A DNA stretch of 41,598 bases from Ruminococcus flavefaciens (lineage in GTDB: Bacteria; Bacillota; Clostridia; Oscillospirales; Ruminococcaceae). The number at the start of each line of letters is the position of its first letter. Position 1 is the stretch's first letter. Position numbers and translations under genes: made by a program. Shown here one piece after another: positions 31,411-39,453 of the stretch. Location: contig CACWPR010000011.1 of NCBI GenBank assembly GCA_902762855.1, forward strand, positions 1 to 41,598, given 5' to 3'. The notes beneath the pieces were generated by a model. The model ran no database searches. It worked only from the letters and a program-made list of their open reading frames with translations, and had not been told where the DNA came from.

Positions 31411-32550
31411 ATGGCAGGCTTAACACTTAAAGGCATTTATAAGAAATATCCGGGCGGCGTTGTTGCTGTTTCAGATGTTAATTTAGAAATAAGAGATAAG
31501 GAATTTATCGTTCTTGTTGGACCTTCCGGTTGCGGTAAGTCAACTACTCTCCGTATGATCGCCGGACTTGAAGAGATCTCAGAAGGTGAGCTCTATATCG
31601 GAGACCGCCTTGTAAATGATATCGCACCTAAGGACAGAGATATTGCGATGGTTTTCCAGAACTACGCTCTGTATCCTCATATGACTGTTTTCGATAACAT
31701 GGCTTTCGGACTCAAGCTCCGTAAGGTACCTAAGGATGAGATCGAGAGAAAGGTAAACGAGGCTGCTAAGATCCTCGACCTTACTCACCTCCTCGACAGA
31801 AAGCCTAAGGCTATGTCCGGTGGTCAGAGACAGAGAGTTGCTCTCGGTCGTGCTATCGTTCGTTCACCTAAGGTATTCCTCCTCGATGAGCCTCTCTCAA
31901 ACCTCGATGCTAAGCTCCGTGCTCAGATGAGAACCGAGATCTCAAAGATCCACAAGAGACTGGGTACTACTTTCATCTACGTAACCCACGACCAGACCGA
32001 GGCTATGACCATGGGCGACCGTATCGTTTGTATGAAGGACGGTTTCGTTCAGCAGATCGATACTCCTCAGAACCTTTACGAGAATCCTGTTAACAAGTTC
32101 GTTGCCGGATTCCTTGGTTCTCCTCAGATGAACTTCATCGACGCTACACTCAAGGAAGAGTACGGCCAGTACATCGTTGAGTTCGGCTCTGAAGATACTA
32201 AGACTTCAAGAGGCGTTAAGTACCAGATCATCGTTCCTGAGTCTAAGGTAAACGACGAGCTCGGTCACTATGTTGGCAAGGAGATAATCCTCGGTGTTCG
32301 TCCTGAGAGCATCCACGATGAGGAAATGTACCTCTCTAACGCTACTACAGGTGTAATCAACTGTAACGTTGAGATCACAGAAATGATGGGTGCTGAGACT
32401 TACCTCTACCTCCTCTGCGAAGGTGTACCGCTCACAGCAAGAGTTAGCCCCAGATCTACAGCAAGACCTGGCGACGACATCAGAGTTGCTATCGATCCTA
32501 ACAGGATCCACATCTTCGACAAGGAAACAGAGAAGGCTATCGTTAACTGA
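31411..32550 (+). CDS. ugpC: ABC transporter ATP-binding protein, UgpC/MsmX/MalK type
   Basis: 379 residues. Walker [10 protein letters not shown] (about 37-45), Q-loop [11 protein letters not shown], signature [14 protein letters not shown], Walker [17 protein letters not shown] and switch His in [13 protein letters not shown], followed by the C-terminal OB/TOBE regulatory domain of the MalK class (about 235-375). No permease or binding-protein gene is adjacent. In Firmicutes such orphan ATPases energise several carbohydrate importers at once. Codon choice differs from neighbours (mostly ATC for Ile, much GTT, GCT and CGT), as in highly expressed genes. GGAGG lies ten bases before the ATG. 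Confidence 0.93.
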   Translation: MAGLTLKGIYKKYPGGVVAVSDVNLEIRDKEFIVLVGPSGCGKSTTLRMIAGLEEISEGELYIGDRLVNDIAPKDRDIAMVFQNYALYPHMTVFDNMAFGLKLRKVPKDEIERKVNEAAKILDLTHLLDRKPKAMSGGQRQRVALGRAIVRSPKVFLLDEPLSNLDAKLRAQMRTEISKIHKRLGTTFIYVTHDQTEAMTMGDRIVCMKDGFVQQIDTPQNLYENPVNKFVAGFLGSPQMNFIDATLKEEYGQYIVEFGSEDTKTSRGVKYQIIVPESKVNDELGHYVGKEIILGVRPESIHDEEMYLSNATTGVINCNVEITEMMGAETYLYLLCEGVPLTARVSPRSTARPGDDIRVAIDPNRIHIFDKETEKAIVN

Positions 32551-32581
32551 TAAATCTTTTCATATTTATCCTTTCTTTCTT

Positions 32582-32636
32582 GTGCGGGTGACGTTCCGCA
32601 CGCAAAATGCCGCAGTAATCTATACTGCGGTTTTTT
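32582..32636 (+). terminator. Double-hairpin terminator of the UgpC-type gene
   Basis: A first stem GTGCGG / CCGCAC (32582-32601) and a second CCGCAGT / ACTGCGG (32610-32630) followed by TTTTTTG. The second is the canonical terminator. Confidence 0.88.
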
Positions 32637-32662
32637 GTTGATTTTATTTAAGGAGCAGAAAA

Positions 32663-33916
32663 ATGAGCAGGATAACTGAATATTTACTGTCCCACAAGGA
32701 CGAAATGACCGCATTTCTCGGCAAGCTGGTGGCTGTACCAAGCATACAGAGCGAGGCTTCGGAGGAATTTCCCTTCGGACCGGAGCCTGCCGCCGCTCTT
32801 GGACTTATGCTGGATAAGTGCCGGGAGTCCGGATTTATTGTGGAAAATCTCTGCAATTACGCTGGTTCTGCTGACATCCCCGGACCTGTGCCTGAGCTGG
32901 CTATCCTTTCCCACCTGGATGTGGTACCCGCAGGTCCCGGCTGGAAGGCTGACCCATTTACCATGAGAGAAGAGAACGGCAAGCTCATCGGCAGAGGTAC
33001 CATTGACGACAAGGGACCGGCTGTTGCGGCTCTCTTTGCTGCAAAGGCCGTCAAGGAGCTGGCCATCCCTCTGAAAAAGGGTGTCAGACTTATTTTCGGT
33101 ACCAATGAGGAGAACGGCTCCGCTGATATGGCCTATTACCGCAGTCAGAGGGAGCTTCCGCCTATGGTTTTCACTCCCGACGGTGAGTACCCGGTCATAA
33201 ACGTGGAGAAAGGTATGCTGAGAGTTTACTTCTCAGCTCCGTTCTTTGGAGCTGACATCTCCGCAGGCCACGTTGTTAACGCAGTCCCGGAGAGCTGCAC
33301 TGTTGATGACCTGACATTCTGCGGACGCTCCGCCCATGCCTCTACTCCGGAAAAGGGCGAGAATGCAATTACCCTGTTTCTCAGTGAGTGCCAGGGTGAC
33401 CACCCCCTTATCTCCGGTCTCAGGAAACTTTTTCCGCACGGCGAGACCGACGGAAGCTCCTGCGGACTCGGATTCAGCGATGATATATCCGGAAATACCA
33501 CTTGTGTTCTTTCCATGCTGAACACTATCAACGGCAGACTCTACGGGGCTGTGGACATACGTTTCCCTGTGAACAGGACCAAGTGCGAGGTCAGCAGTAT
33601 CATCTGTAAGGCCATTCAAGACGCAGGGTTCACCGTTGACTCCTGCGACGGCGCCGAGCCGCACTGCACTGACGAGAATTCAACATTTGTTCAGGGATTG
33701 TTGAAAACTTACGAGAGAGTCACCGGCGACTCCGGAAGGTGCATTGCTATCGGCGGCGGCACATACGTCCACGAGATAGAGGGCGGAGTGGCTTTCGGTG
33801 CAGAATTCCCCGGCACGGACCACAATATGCACTCCGCTGAAGAGTTCTTAACTGTGGATGAGCTCTTGAAAAATGCAGAGCTCATGGCAGAAGCCATTGT
33901 GGAGCTCTGCGGCTGA
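32663..33916 (+). CDS. M20-family dipeptidase, PepV-like
   Basis: 417 residues. Metal and active-site motifs of the M20 family: HLDVVPAGPGW, GRGTIDDKGP, the catalytic-base region TNEENGS, and late HEIEGG with FPGTDHNMHSAEE. The closest known type is dinuclear-zinc PepV, which cleaves a wide range of dipeptides in the cytoplasm, although this protein is some 50 residues shorter than characterised PepV. Start set by AAGGAGCAG. It stands alone between the UgpC-type terminator and a bidirectional terminator. Confidence 0.88.
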   Translation: MSRITEYLLSHKDEMTAFLGKLVAVPSIQSEASEEFPFGPEPAAALGLMLDKCRESGFIVENLCNYAGSADIPGPVPELAILSHLDVVPAGPGWKADPFTMREENGKLIGRGTIDDKGPAVAALFAAKAVKELAIPLKKGVRLIFGTNEENGSADMAYYRSQRELPPMVFTPDGEYPVINVEKGMLRVYFSAPFFGADISAGHVVNAVPESCTVDDLTFCGRSAHASTPEKGENAITLFLSECQGDHPLISGLRKLFPHGETDGSSCGLGFSDDISGNTTCVLSMLNTINGRLYGAVDIRFPVNRTKCEVSSIICKAIQDAGFTVDSCDGAEPHCTDENSTFVQGLLKTYERVTGDSGRCIAIGGGTYVHEIEGGVAFGAEFPGTDHNMHSAEEFLTVDELLKNAELMAEAIVELCG

Positions 33917-33927
33917 TATTAAAATAA

Positions 33928-33969
33928 AGACCCAGCCTGGCCTTACGGTCACAGACTGGGTCTGTTTTT
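33928..33969. terminator. Bidirectional terminator between pepV-like and AraC-GGDEF genes
   Basis: AGACCCAG / CTGGGTCT (33928-33935 and 33956-33963) with a partly paired 20-base centre. TTTTTA follows on plus, and a T-rich stretch follows on minus. Confidence 0.85.
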
Positions 33970-34393
33970 ATCTCTTGGAATCTTCAAGAGCGTTGTATAT
34001 CTCCGGGAATAGCTGGCTGTAGCGCAGGTTCGTACTGCTCATCTTCACCTTGGTAGCATAAAGCGAAAGAGGTATCATCCTGCCTTCATAGCTGAATTCC
34101 TCACCGTTGCGGCTGATGACCTTCTCTATTATACTGTCGGACACAGCCTCATCTGCCGAACCTGTGGCAAGTGCGAACTCGTCTCCTCCTATCCTGAGAA
34201 GCAGCATCCCCTCACCTGCGGCCTCGTCTATTCGCCTCAGGGACTCCCTTATAGCCGCATCTCCGGCACGGTTTGATATTTCATTTATCGGGATGAGCCC
34301 CTTTATGTCGAAGCCTATGATATAGGTCCCTGTGTTTGCCTTCAGATAGTCATAAAGCTCCGTAACGTCATACTTTCTGTGCATCTCATTCAT
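33968..34393 (-). CDS. Possible separate GGDEF-only product from an internal start
   Basis: In the same frame as the AraC-GGDEF gene, ATG at 34393 (MNEMHRKYDV) is preceded by AGGAGG (34401-34406) with a 7-base spacer. This is as good a site as the main start and would give a 141-residue protein consisting of just the GGDEF domain. Whether it is used cannot be told from sequence. Confidence 0.4.
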   Translation of the reverse strand: MNEMHRKYDVTELYDYLKANTGTYIIGFDIKGLIPINEISNRAGDAAIRESLRRIDEAAGEGMLLLRIGGDEFALATGSADEAVSDSIIEKVISRNGEEFSYEGRMIPLSLYATKVKMSSTNLRYSQLFPEIYNALEDSKR

Positions 34394-34771
34394 AATAATA
34401 CCTCCTTTGTCGGTATCGAATTCCAGTTTCGGGAACATTCCCGGAAACCTTTTGTTTTTTCGGAAAGCGGCAGGTGTTTCTCCCCAGGCCTTTGAAAACG
34501 CTCTTGTAAAGGCCTCTGCTGAGCCATATCCGTACTTCATCGCTATGTCAAGGATGTTTTCATCTGTGGTGACAAGCTCACGGGCACTGCAAGTCATACG
34601 CCTCCTGGTCACATAGTTCCCCACCCCTATATTAAACGCATACCGGAACAGCTTCTGCAAAGCTGAAAGTGAGCAGTAGCAGTGCTCCGCTATGTCATTC
34701 TGGTCAATGTCACTGCTGATATTTTCCTCTATATAACTGAGGGCATCGTTGAGTATGCAGAGATTTTTCAT
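33968..34771 (-). CDS. AraC-type HTH fused to a GGDEF domain
   Basis: 267 residues. Residues about 1-108 are an AraC double HTH (IDQNDIAEHCYCSLSALQKLF, then ILDIAMKYGYGSAEAFTRAF and GETPAAFRKNKRF). Residues about 148-265 align with a diguanylate-cyclase domain: FDIKGLIPINEISNRAGD in place of the usual D-x-D-x-F-K-x-I-N-D, an intact RIGGDEF (195-199) and a final LFPEIYNALEDSKR. The second Asp and the Phe-Lys of the first motif are replaced, so cyclase activity is uncertain; it may only bind nucleotide. No membrane segment. An internal ATG at 34393 (Met127) has its own AGGAGG at ideal spacing. Main start: AGGAGG before 34771. Confidence 0.82.
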   Translation of the reverse strand: MKNLCILNDALSYIEENISSDIDQNDIAEHCYCSLSALQKLFRYAFNIGVGNYVTRRRMTCSARELVTTDENILDIAMKYGYGSAEAFTRAFSKAWGETPAAFRKNKRFPGMFPKLEFDTDKGGIIMNEMHRKYDVTELYDYLKANTGTYIIGFDIKGLIPINEISNRAGDAAIRESLRRIDEAAGEGMLLLRIGGDEFALATGSADEAVSDSIIEKVISRNGEEFSYEGRMIPLSLYATKVKMSSTNLRYSQLFPEIYNALEDSKR

Positions 34772-34795
34772 TTCTGTCGCCTCCTTTTATTGAAT

Positions 34796-34844
34796 GATAA
34801 CGTTATCGTAATTATATTATAGCACAGCTTTACGGTATTGTCTT
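34796..34844 (-). promoter_or_regulatory. Promoter of the AraC-GGDEF gene with palindromic operator
   Basis: On the minus strand AAGACA (34839-34844), 17 bases, TATAAT (34816-34821). The perfect 12-bp palindrome GATAACGTTATC (34796-34807) covers the expected transcription start, a position suited to a repressor, perhaps the gene product itself. Confidence 0.6.
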
Positions 34845-34854
34845 GATTTTTTGA

Positions 34855-34883
34855 GCATAATTTTCCGATAGTGGGAGATAATT
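34855..34883 (+). promoter_or_regulatory. Weak candidate forespore (sigma-G-like) promoter of spoVAD
   Basis: GCATA (34855-34859) and GATAATT (34877-34883) are 17 bases apart and partly match sigma-G boxes. The -10 match is poor and the leader would be about 70 bases, so this is tentative. Confidence 0.2.
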
Positions 34884-34956
34884 TATATTGTTCACTTATC
34901 TTGCAGAGGAAAGCATCCCCTATTGACGCACCTCTGTATTTCTGAAAGGAGTTATT

Positions 34957-35967
34957 ATGGCTGAATTCTTAGATACAGGCGTTTTTCGCCTGGTATCCCC
35001 TGTCACCGTCCTTAGCTATGGGTCCGTTGCAGGCTCAAAAGAGGGCCAGGGTCCTCTGGGAAGCTGCTTTGATGAGGTGATAGAGGACAGTCACTTCGGC
35101 AGAGACACCTGGGAACAGGCCGAGAGCCAGTTCCAGCTTGAAGCCGTCAGTATTGCTGTCAGAAAGGCTGGCATCACCAAGGAGGATGTCCACACTATCT
35201 GCTCCGGCGACCTGATCAATCAGTGCATCGGCTCCACATACGGCCTCCGTGAGCTGGAGATACCCTTCCTGGGCATTTACGGTGCCTGCTCAACTATGGC
35301 TGAGGGCCTTATCATATCCTCTCTGCTCGTAGCATCCGGAGCCTCTAAGTGCAGCGCCGCTGTGACCTCTTCCCACTTTTCCACAGCAGAACGGCAGTTC
35401 CGATTTCCTCTTTCCTATGGCGGTCAGCGTACTCCCACCTCCCAGTGGACCTGTACTGCCGCAGGTGCTGTCATCCTCACTGACCGCTCTGAGGGAGTAC
35501 GTGTGACCGGAGGATGTATCGGCAGGATAACAGATATGGGCATCAATGACATAAACAATATGGGAAGCGCTATGGCTCCTGCGGCGGCTGAGACTATCCG
35601 CCGGTACCTGACAGCTACCGGCACCTCCCCAGAGGACTACGACTTCATCGTCACCGGAGACCTGGGACTTGTTGGCAGCAGGCTGGTTATCGACTTCCTG
35701 CTGAAACAGGGCATCGACATCTCCGCTCAGCACCGGGACTGCGGTGCTATGATATTCGACCCGGACTCCCAGGACACTCACTGCGGAGGCTCCGGCTGCG
35801 GATGCAGTGCAAGCGTGCTCTGCGGACACTTCCTTCCCCTGCTGGAAAACGGCAGTGCCCGGAACATCCTGTTCATAGCCACCGGTGCGCTTATGTCCCC
35901 TATGTCCTTGCAGCAGGGGGAGTCCATCCCCTCTATCGCTCATCTAGTCCACTTTACAAGGAGGTAA
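34957..35967 (+). CDS. spoVAD: Stage V sporulation protein AD
   Basis: 336 residues, thiolase-like fold as in SpoVAD: opening SPVTVLSYGSVAGSKEGQGPLG, DTWEQAES, GDLINQCIGSTYG, GIYGACSTMAEGL with the thiolase-position Cys, and HCGGSGCGCSASVL near the end. SpoVAD is part of the forespore membrane channel system that takes up and releases dipicolinic acid. AAAGGAG precedes the ATG. spoVAE follows two bases after its stop. spoVAC, usually the neighbour upstream, is absent here. Confidence 0.96.
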   Translation: MAEFLDTGVFRLVSPVTVLSYGSVAGSKEGQGPLGSCFDEVIEDSHFGRDTWEQAESQFQLEAVSIAVRKAGITKEDVHTICSGDLINQCIGSTYGLRELEIPFLGIYGACSTMAEGLIISSLLVASGASKCSAAVTSSHFSTAERQFRFPLSYGGQRTPTSQWTCTAAGAVILTDRSEGVRVTGGCIGRITDMGINDINNMGSAMAPAAAETIRRYLTATGTSPEDYDFIVTGDLGLVGSRLVIDFLLKQGIDISAQHRDCGAMIFDPDSQDTHCGGSGCGCSASVLCGHFLPLLENGSARNILFIATGALMSPMSLQQGESIPSIAHLVHFTRR

Positions 35968-35969
35968 AT

Positions 35970-36332
35970 ATGCTGACTGACATCATCAAGGCATTTATCG
36001 TGGGAGGGCTCATCTGCTCGGTGGGTCAGCTCCTGATAGACTATACCCGGCTGACTCCGGCACGTATACTCACCGGTTTCGTAGTGGCGGGAGTGGCACT
36101 CTCGGCATTGGGGATATACGGCCCTTTGGCAGACTTCGCAGGCGCCGGGGCTACTGTTCCCCTCACTGGCTTCGGACATCTCCTTGCTGAGGGAGTCCGG
36201 GAGGCTGTGGATAAGGACGGACTGAGGGGAGTCCTCACCGGCGGACTGACTGCCGCTGCCGGCGGTATTACTGCGGCCCTCCTCTGCGGACTTTCAGCGG
36301 CAGCGGTATTCAGGCAGAGAGACAAACAGTAG
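35970..36332 (+). CDS. spoVAE: Stage V sporulation protein AE (AEB type)
   Basis: 120 residues, nearly all in membrane helices: MLTDIIKAFIVGGLICSVGQLLIDYTRLTPARIL is a family hallmark, followed by hydrophobic segments near 35-50, 60-75 and 90-112. It acts in dipicolinic acid transport with SpoVAC and SpoVAD. The start is chosen at 35970 because AAGGAGG straddles the end of spoVAD; the frame is open further upstream inside spoVAD without meaning. Confidence 0.94.
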   Translation: MLTDIIKAFIVGGLICSVGQLLIDYTRLTPARILTGFVVAGVALSALGIYGPLADFAGAGATVPLTGFGHLLAEGVREAVDKDGLRGVLTGGLTAAAGGITAALLCGLSAAAVFRQRDKQ

Positions 36333-36352
36333 TCGCCAAACTGTACTGACGC

Positions 36353-36381
36353 AAAAGGGAGGGCATTTGCCCTCCCTTTTT
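36353..36381. terminator. Bidirectional terminator between spoVAE and the AEC gene
   Basis: A perfect 13-bp stem (AAAAGGGAGGGCA / TGCCCTCCCTTTT) with a 2-base centre, followed on the plus strand by T and then AT-rich sequence. Confidence 0.9.
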
Positions 36382-36382
36382 A

Positions 36383-37339
36383 TCATATATACTCCAGCGT
36401 TTTCAGTACAAACAGCCAGGTCGTAAGAGTCAGGGCACTGCAAAGGGTGGTCAGCATCACCGCAAATGCAGTGACGGAGCCCTTATGCCCCAGATTTTTT
36501 GCCATGACAAAGCAGCTCCCAGTTGTGGCACTGCCCAGCATCACAAGTATGGCTATGAGCTTTTCTCCTCTGAATCCCATGGTTACGGCCACGGGAAGGA
36601 AAATACCGCAGAACAGCACCAGCTTGATGAATGCTATGCCGGCTGTCAGTCCGACCTTTCCCTTGACGTCCCCGAAACGGAATGACGCTCCCAGCGCTAT
36701 GAGCGACAGAGGAGTGGCCATATTCCCAAGATAGGATATGGATTTTGACATTATCACAGGCTGATGTATTCCTGCAAGGGACCAGAGCATACCTGCGATT
36801 ATTCCAAGGATTATGGGATTTGTGGCTATTCCCTTGAATGTGTCCTTCCATATTGCAGACCTGTCAGCTCCGGACTGCTTATCCGGAGAAGTCAGGGAAA
36901 GCACCAGCACAGCTATCACGTTGTATATTGGAACTGTCCCGACTATCATCAGCGCTGCCATGGTAGAGCTTCCGTAGATATTGTTGACAAAGGCAATACC
37001 CAGTACAGCCGCACTGCTTCGGTAGGAGGCCTGTATTATCTCGCCACGCTCATGCTTGTCCCTGCTTACGAAGGAATAACAGAAGGCTATACCCACGGAC
37101 AGCAGTGTCACGATGACGCAGAAGAGCACGAATTTAGTATCCCATACCTTCCGGAAGTCCGCCGTGGAAAGGTCCATGAACAAAAGTGCCGGAAGTAGAG
37201 TCCGAAATACGAACTTATTTATCTGAGCGGTGGAGTGGTCATCAAGGAGACCGAATTTTTTCACGAACCAGCCGAATACCATCATAAGGAACACGGGGAC
37301 GGTGGCATTCAGGCTGAACATCAGATTATCTTTGAACAA
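36383..37339 (-). CDS. AEC-family (auxin efflux carrier-type) transporter
   Basis: 318 residues, about ten hydrophobic helices in two halves, beginning FSLNATVPVFLMMVFGWFVKK as in the family, with Asn/Pro-containing breaks (NKFVFRTLLPALLF, ATNPIILGIIAGML). Bacterial members move small organic anions or amino-acid-like solutes; the substrate is unknown here. The annotated start is a TTG at 37339 preceded by CAGGTGA; the alternative ATG at 37321 has no site. It begins 45 bases after potD with no terminator between, so it is probably the last gene of the polyamine operon. Confidence 0.85.
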   Translation of the reverse strand: MFKDNLMFSLNATVPVFLMMVFGWFVKKFGLLDDHSTAQINKFVFRTLLPALLFMDLSTADFRKVWDTKFVLFCVIVTLLSVGIAFCYSFVSRDKHERGEIIQASYRSSAAVLGIAFVNNIYGSSTMAALMIVGTVPIYNVIAVLVLSLTSPDKQSGADRSAIWKDTFKGIATNPIILGIIAGMLWSLAGIHQPVIMSKSISYLGNMATPLSLIALGASFRFGDVKGKVGLTAGIAFIKLVLFCGIFLPVAVTMGFRGEKLIAILVMLGSATTGSCFVMAKNLGHKGSVTAFAVMLTTLCSALTLTTWLFVLKTLEYI

Positions 37340-37384
37340 ATTATCACCTGAACAATAAAAATAGAAATAAGTGAAAAGTATATT

Positions 37385-38641
37385 TTAGAATATATCTTTC
37401 TTCTTCTTTAGGTGCCTGCGTATGAGTACAAATGCTATTATACCTACACAGACTACCAGGAATATCGGCACGAACCATTTGTTTGCCGTCTCCGACTTCA
37501 TCTCCGTCCATAGCTCCTTCATCTGGTCATTAGCTTCGTCAGACAGGTTTACGAATACCGTAGTCTTATTTGCTATGAACTCACTGTCAGGATAGGACAC
37601 AGGATCCTCCCTTACTTCCTCGTCAAGCATCTCATAGGCCGCACTGTTGGGTGTGGAATAACATATGTAGTCGATGTTTGCATAGGCTATATCCGGCTCG
37701 CACATGAAGTTTATATACATCTCAGCAGCCTCTTTCTGCTTAGCTGAGCTCGGTATGCACATGGCATCTACAAACAGGTTGGTCCCGCTCTTAGGGATAA
37801 CAAAGTCAAGGTCCTCATTATCCTCCAGTATGGTCAGTGCATCTCCGGCATAGTAGGGCGCAAGGAGTGCCTCGCCTGCCGCCATTTTGTCAAATACCTC
37901 GTCCATGACGTAAGCCTGGACGTACTGCTTCTGCTCCTTCAGCTTCTCAGCAGCCGCCTTCAGCTCGTCCGGGTCCTCGGTATTGAGGGAATATCCTAAA
38001 AGCAGCTCAGCTATGGCAAATGCGTCACGGGGATTATCGAACATCAGTATCTGGTCCTTGTACTTCTCATCCCAGAGAATGTCCCAGTCTATCTCCTCCT
38101 TGGGTGTGTCTATCTGCTCTGCATTGTAGATTATACCTACCGTTCCCCAGGTATATGGCACTGAATAGCGATTGTCCGGGTCGTAGGCAAGTCCACGGTA
38201 GTTGTCCATGATGTACTTGTAGTTTGGGATGTTATCCATGTCAAGGGGCTGGATAAGGTCCTCCTTTATCATCTTGCTTATCATGTAGTCCGAGGGAATT
38301 ATAACGTCATAGGACGTTCCGCCGCCTTTCAGCTTTGCATAGAGCTCCTCGTTAGTCGCATAGTTTGTATAGTTCACCTTTATGCCGGTGAGCTTTTCAA
38401 ATTCTGCGTTGACGTCAAGTGTGCCTTCGTCTGCTCCGGTGGAAATGTACTCTCCCCAGTTGTAGACGTTTATTGAGATGCCATCCCCTTTGAACCGGGT
38501 GTAGTAGTCACGGTCCTCAACGGTAAGGCTCTGGGACTCACCTTCTTCCTCCTCGGTATCATCCGAAAAAGCACATCCGGAGAAAAGTCCCATGGAAAGG
38601 GCAAGTACTGATACAAGTGTGAATATGCGTCTTTTCATCAT
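37385..38641 (-). CDS. potD: Spermidine/putrescine-binding lipoprotein with C-terminal membrane helix
   Basis: 418 residues. A lipoprotein signal with lipobox LFSGC (Cys22), an acidic spacer (DDTEEEEGE), then a type 2 periplasmic-binding fold with PotD features (INVYNWGEYIS, YDVIIPSDYMISKMI, PYTWGTVGIIYN, PYYAGDAL). After the domain comes a second membrane helix (about 389-408) and a Lys-rich end (RRHLKKKKDIF). Double anchoring is unusual for a binding protein. The ATG overlaps the potC stop by one base (TGATG) behind GGGAGG. It delivers polyamines to PotBC. Confidence 0.92.
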   Translation of the reverse strand: MMKRRIFTLVSVLALSMGLFSGCAFSDDTEEEEGESQSLTVEDRDYYTRFKGDGISINVYNWGEYISTGADEGTLDVNAEFEKLTGIKVNYTNYATNEELYAKLKGGGTSYDVIIPSDYMISKMIKEDLIQPLDMDNIPNYKYIMDNYRGLAYDPDNRYSVPYTWGTVGIIYNAEQIDTPKEEIDWDILWDEKYKDQILMFDNPRDAFAIAELLLGYSLNTEDPDELKAAAEKLKEQKQYVQAYVMDEVFDKMAAGEALLAPYYAGDALTILEDNEDLDFVIPKSGTNLFVDAMCIPSSAKQKEAAEMYINFMCEPDIAYANIDYICYSTPNSAAYEMLDEEVREDPVSYPDSEFIANKTTVFVNLSDEANDQMKELWTEMKSETANKWFVPIFLVVCVGIIAFVLIRRHLKKKKDIF

Positions 38642-39441
38642 CAGTTACCTCCCATCCCGCTGCGCTTGAAGGCTCTGTTCTGAATGCCGTTCTTCACGAT
38701 AAGCACTAATACCACCGCTATGAATATAAGTGTGGAAAGTGCGTTTATCTCCGGGGAGACCTTCCTTCTTGTCATGGAGTAGATAGTTATGGGAAGTGTC
38801 TGCGAAGTGGAGCCTGTGGTGAAGTAGCTTATTACAAAGTCGTCCAGTGAATAGGTGAATGCCATTAGAAATCCGCTGACAACTCCCGGCATTATCTCCG
38901 GCAGGACTACCTTCCGGAATGCCTTGAAGGGACTGCATCCCAGGTCCTGTGCAGCCTCGTAAAGATGAGGGTCCATCTGGTTGAACTTTGGCATTACATT
39001 TAGTATGACATAGGGCACATCAAAGGTTATGTGTGCGATGAGAAGTGTCACAAAGCCGAATTCAAGTGTCATTCTTGCGGCAAAAAAGCTGAACAGAAGC
39101 ATCAGCGATACACCGGTGACTATCTCTGGGTTGATGATAGGCATATTGGTCACGTTCATGACCACTGCCCTCGGTACCTTCCTCATGCTGTTTATTCCGA
39201 TAGCCGCAAAGGTCCCCAGCACTGTTGAAACTATGCTGGCTATCACTGCTATGATCATGGTATTCACAAGGGAGGAGATGATTATACGGTTGTGGAAGAG
39301 CCTCTTATACCAGTCAAGTGTGAATCCGCTGAATACTGAGCTGCTCTTTGACTCATTGAATGAAAATACTATGAGCACGAATATTGGCACGTACAGAAAG
39401 AGGAGTACAAGTGCGAGATATATCTTTCCCAGCTTTTTCAA
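38641..39441 (-). CDS. potC: Spermidine/putrescine ABC transporter permease PotC
   Basis: 266 residues, six membrane helices and the binding-protein-dependent permease EAA loop (LYEAAQDLGCSPFKAFRKVVLPEIMPG). The start is a TTG at 39441, seven bases after AAGGAGG, with the typical short Lys-rich opening before helix 1. It pairs with PotB to form the membrane channel. Confidence 0.95.
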   Translation of the reverse strand: MKKLGKIYLALVLLFLYVPIFVLIVFSFNESKSSSVFSGFTLDWYKRLFHNRIIISSLVNTMIIAVIASIVSTVLGTFAAIGINSMRKVPRAVVMNVTNMPIINPEIVTGVSLMLLFSFFAARMTLEFGFVTLLIAHITFDVPYVILNVMPKFNQMDPHLYEAAQDLGCSPFKAFRKVVLPEIMPGVVSGFLMAFTYSLDDFVISYFTTGSTSQTLPITIYSMTRRKVSPEINALSTLIFIAVVLVLIVKNGIQNRAFKRSGMGGN

Positions 39442-39453
39442 TTCCTTACCTCC

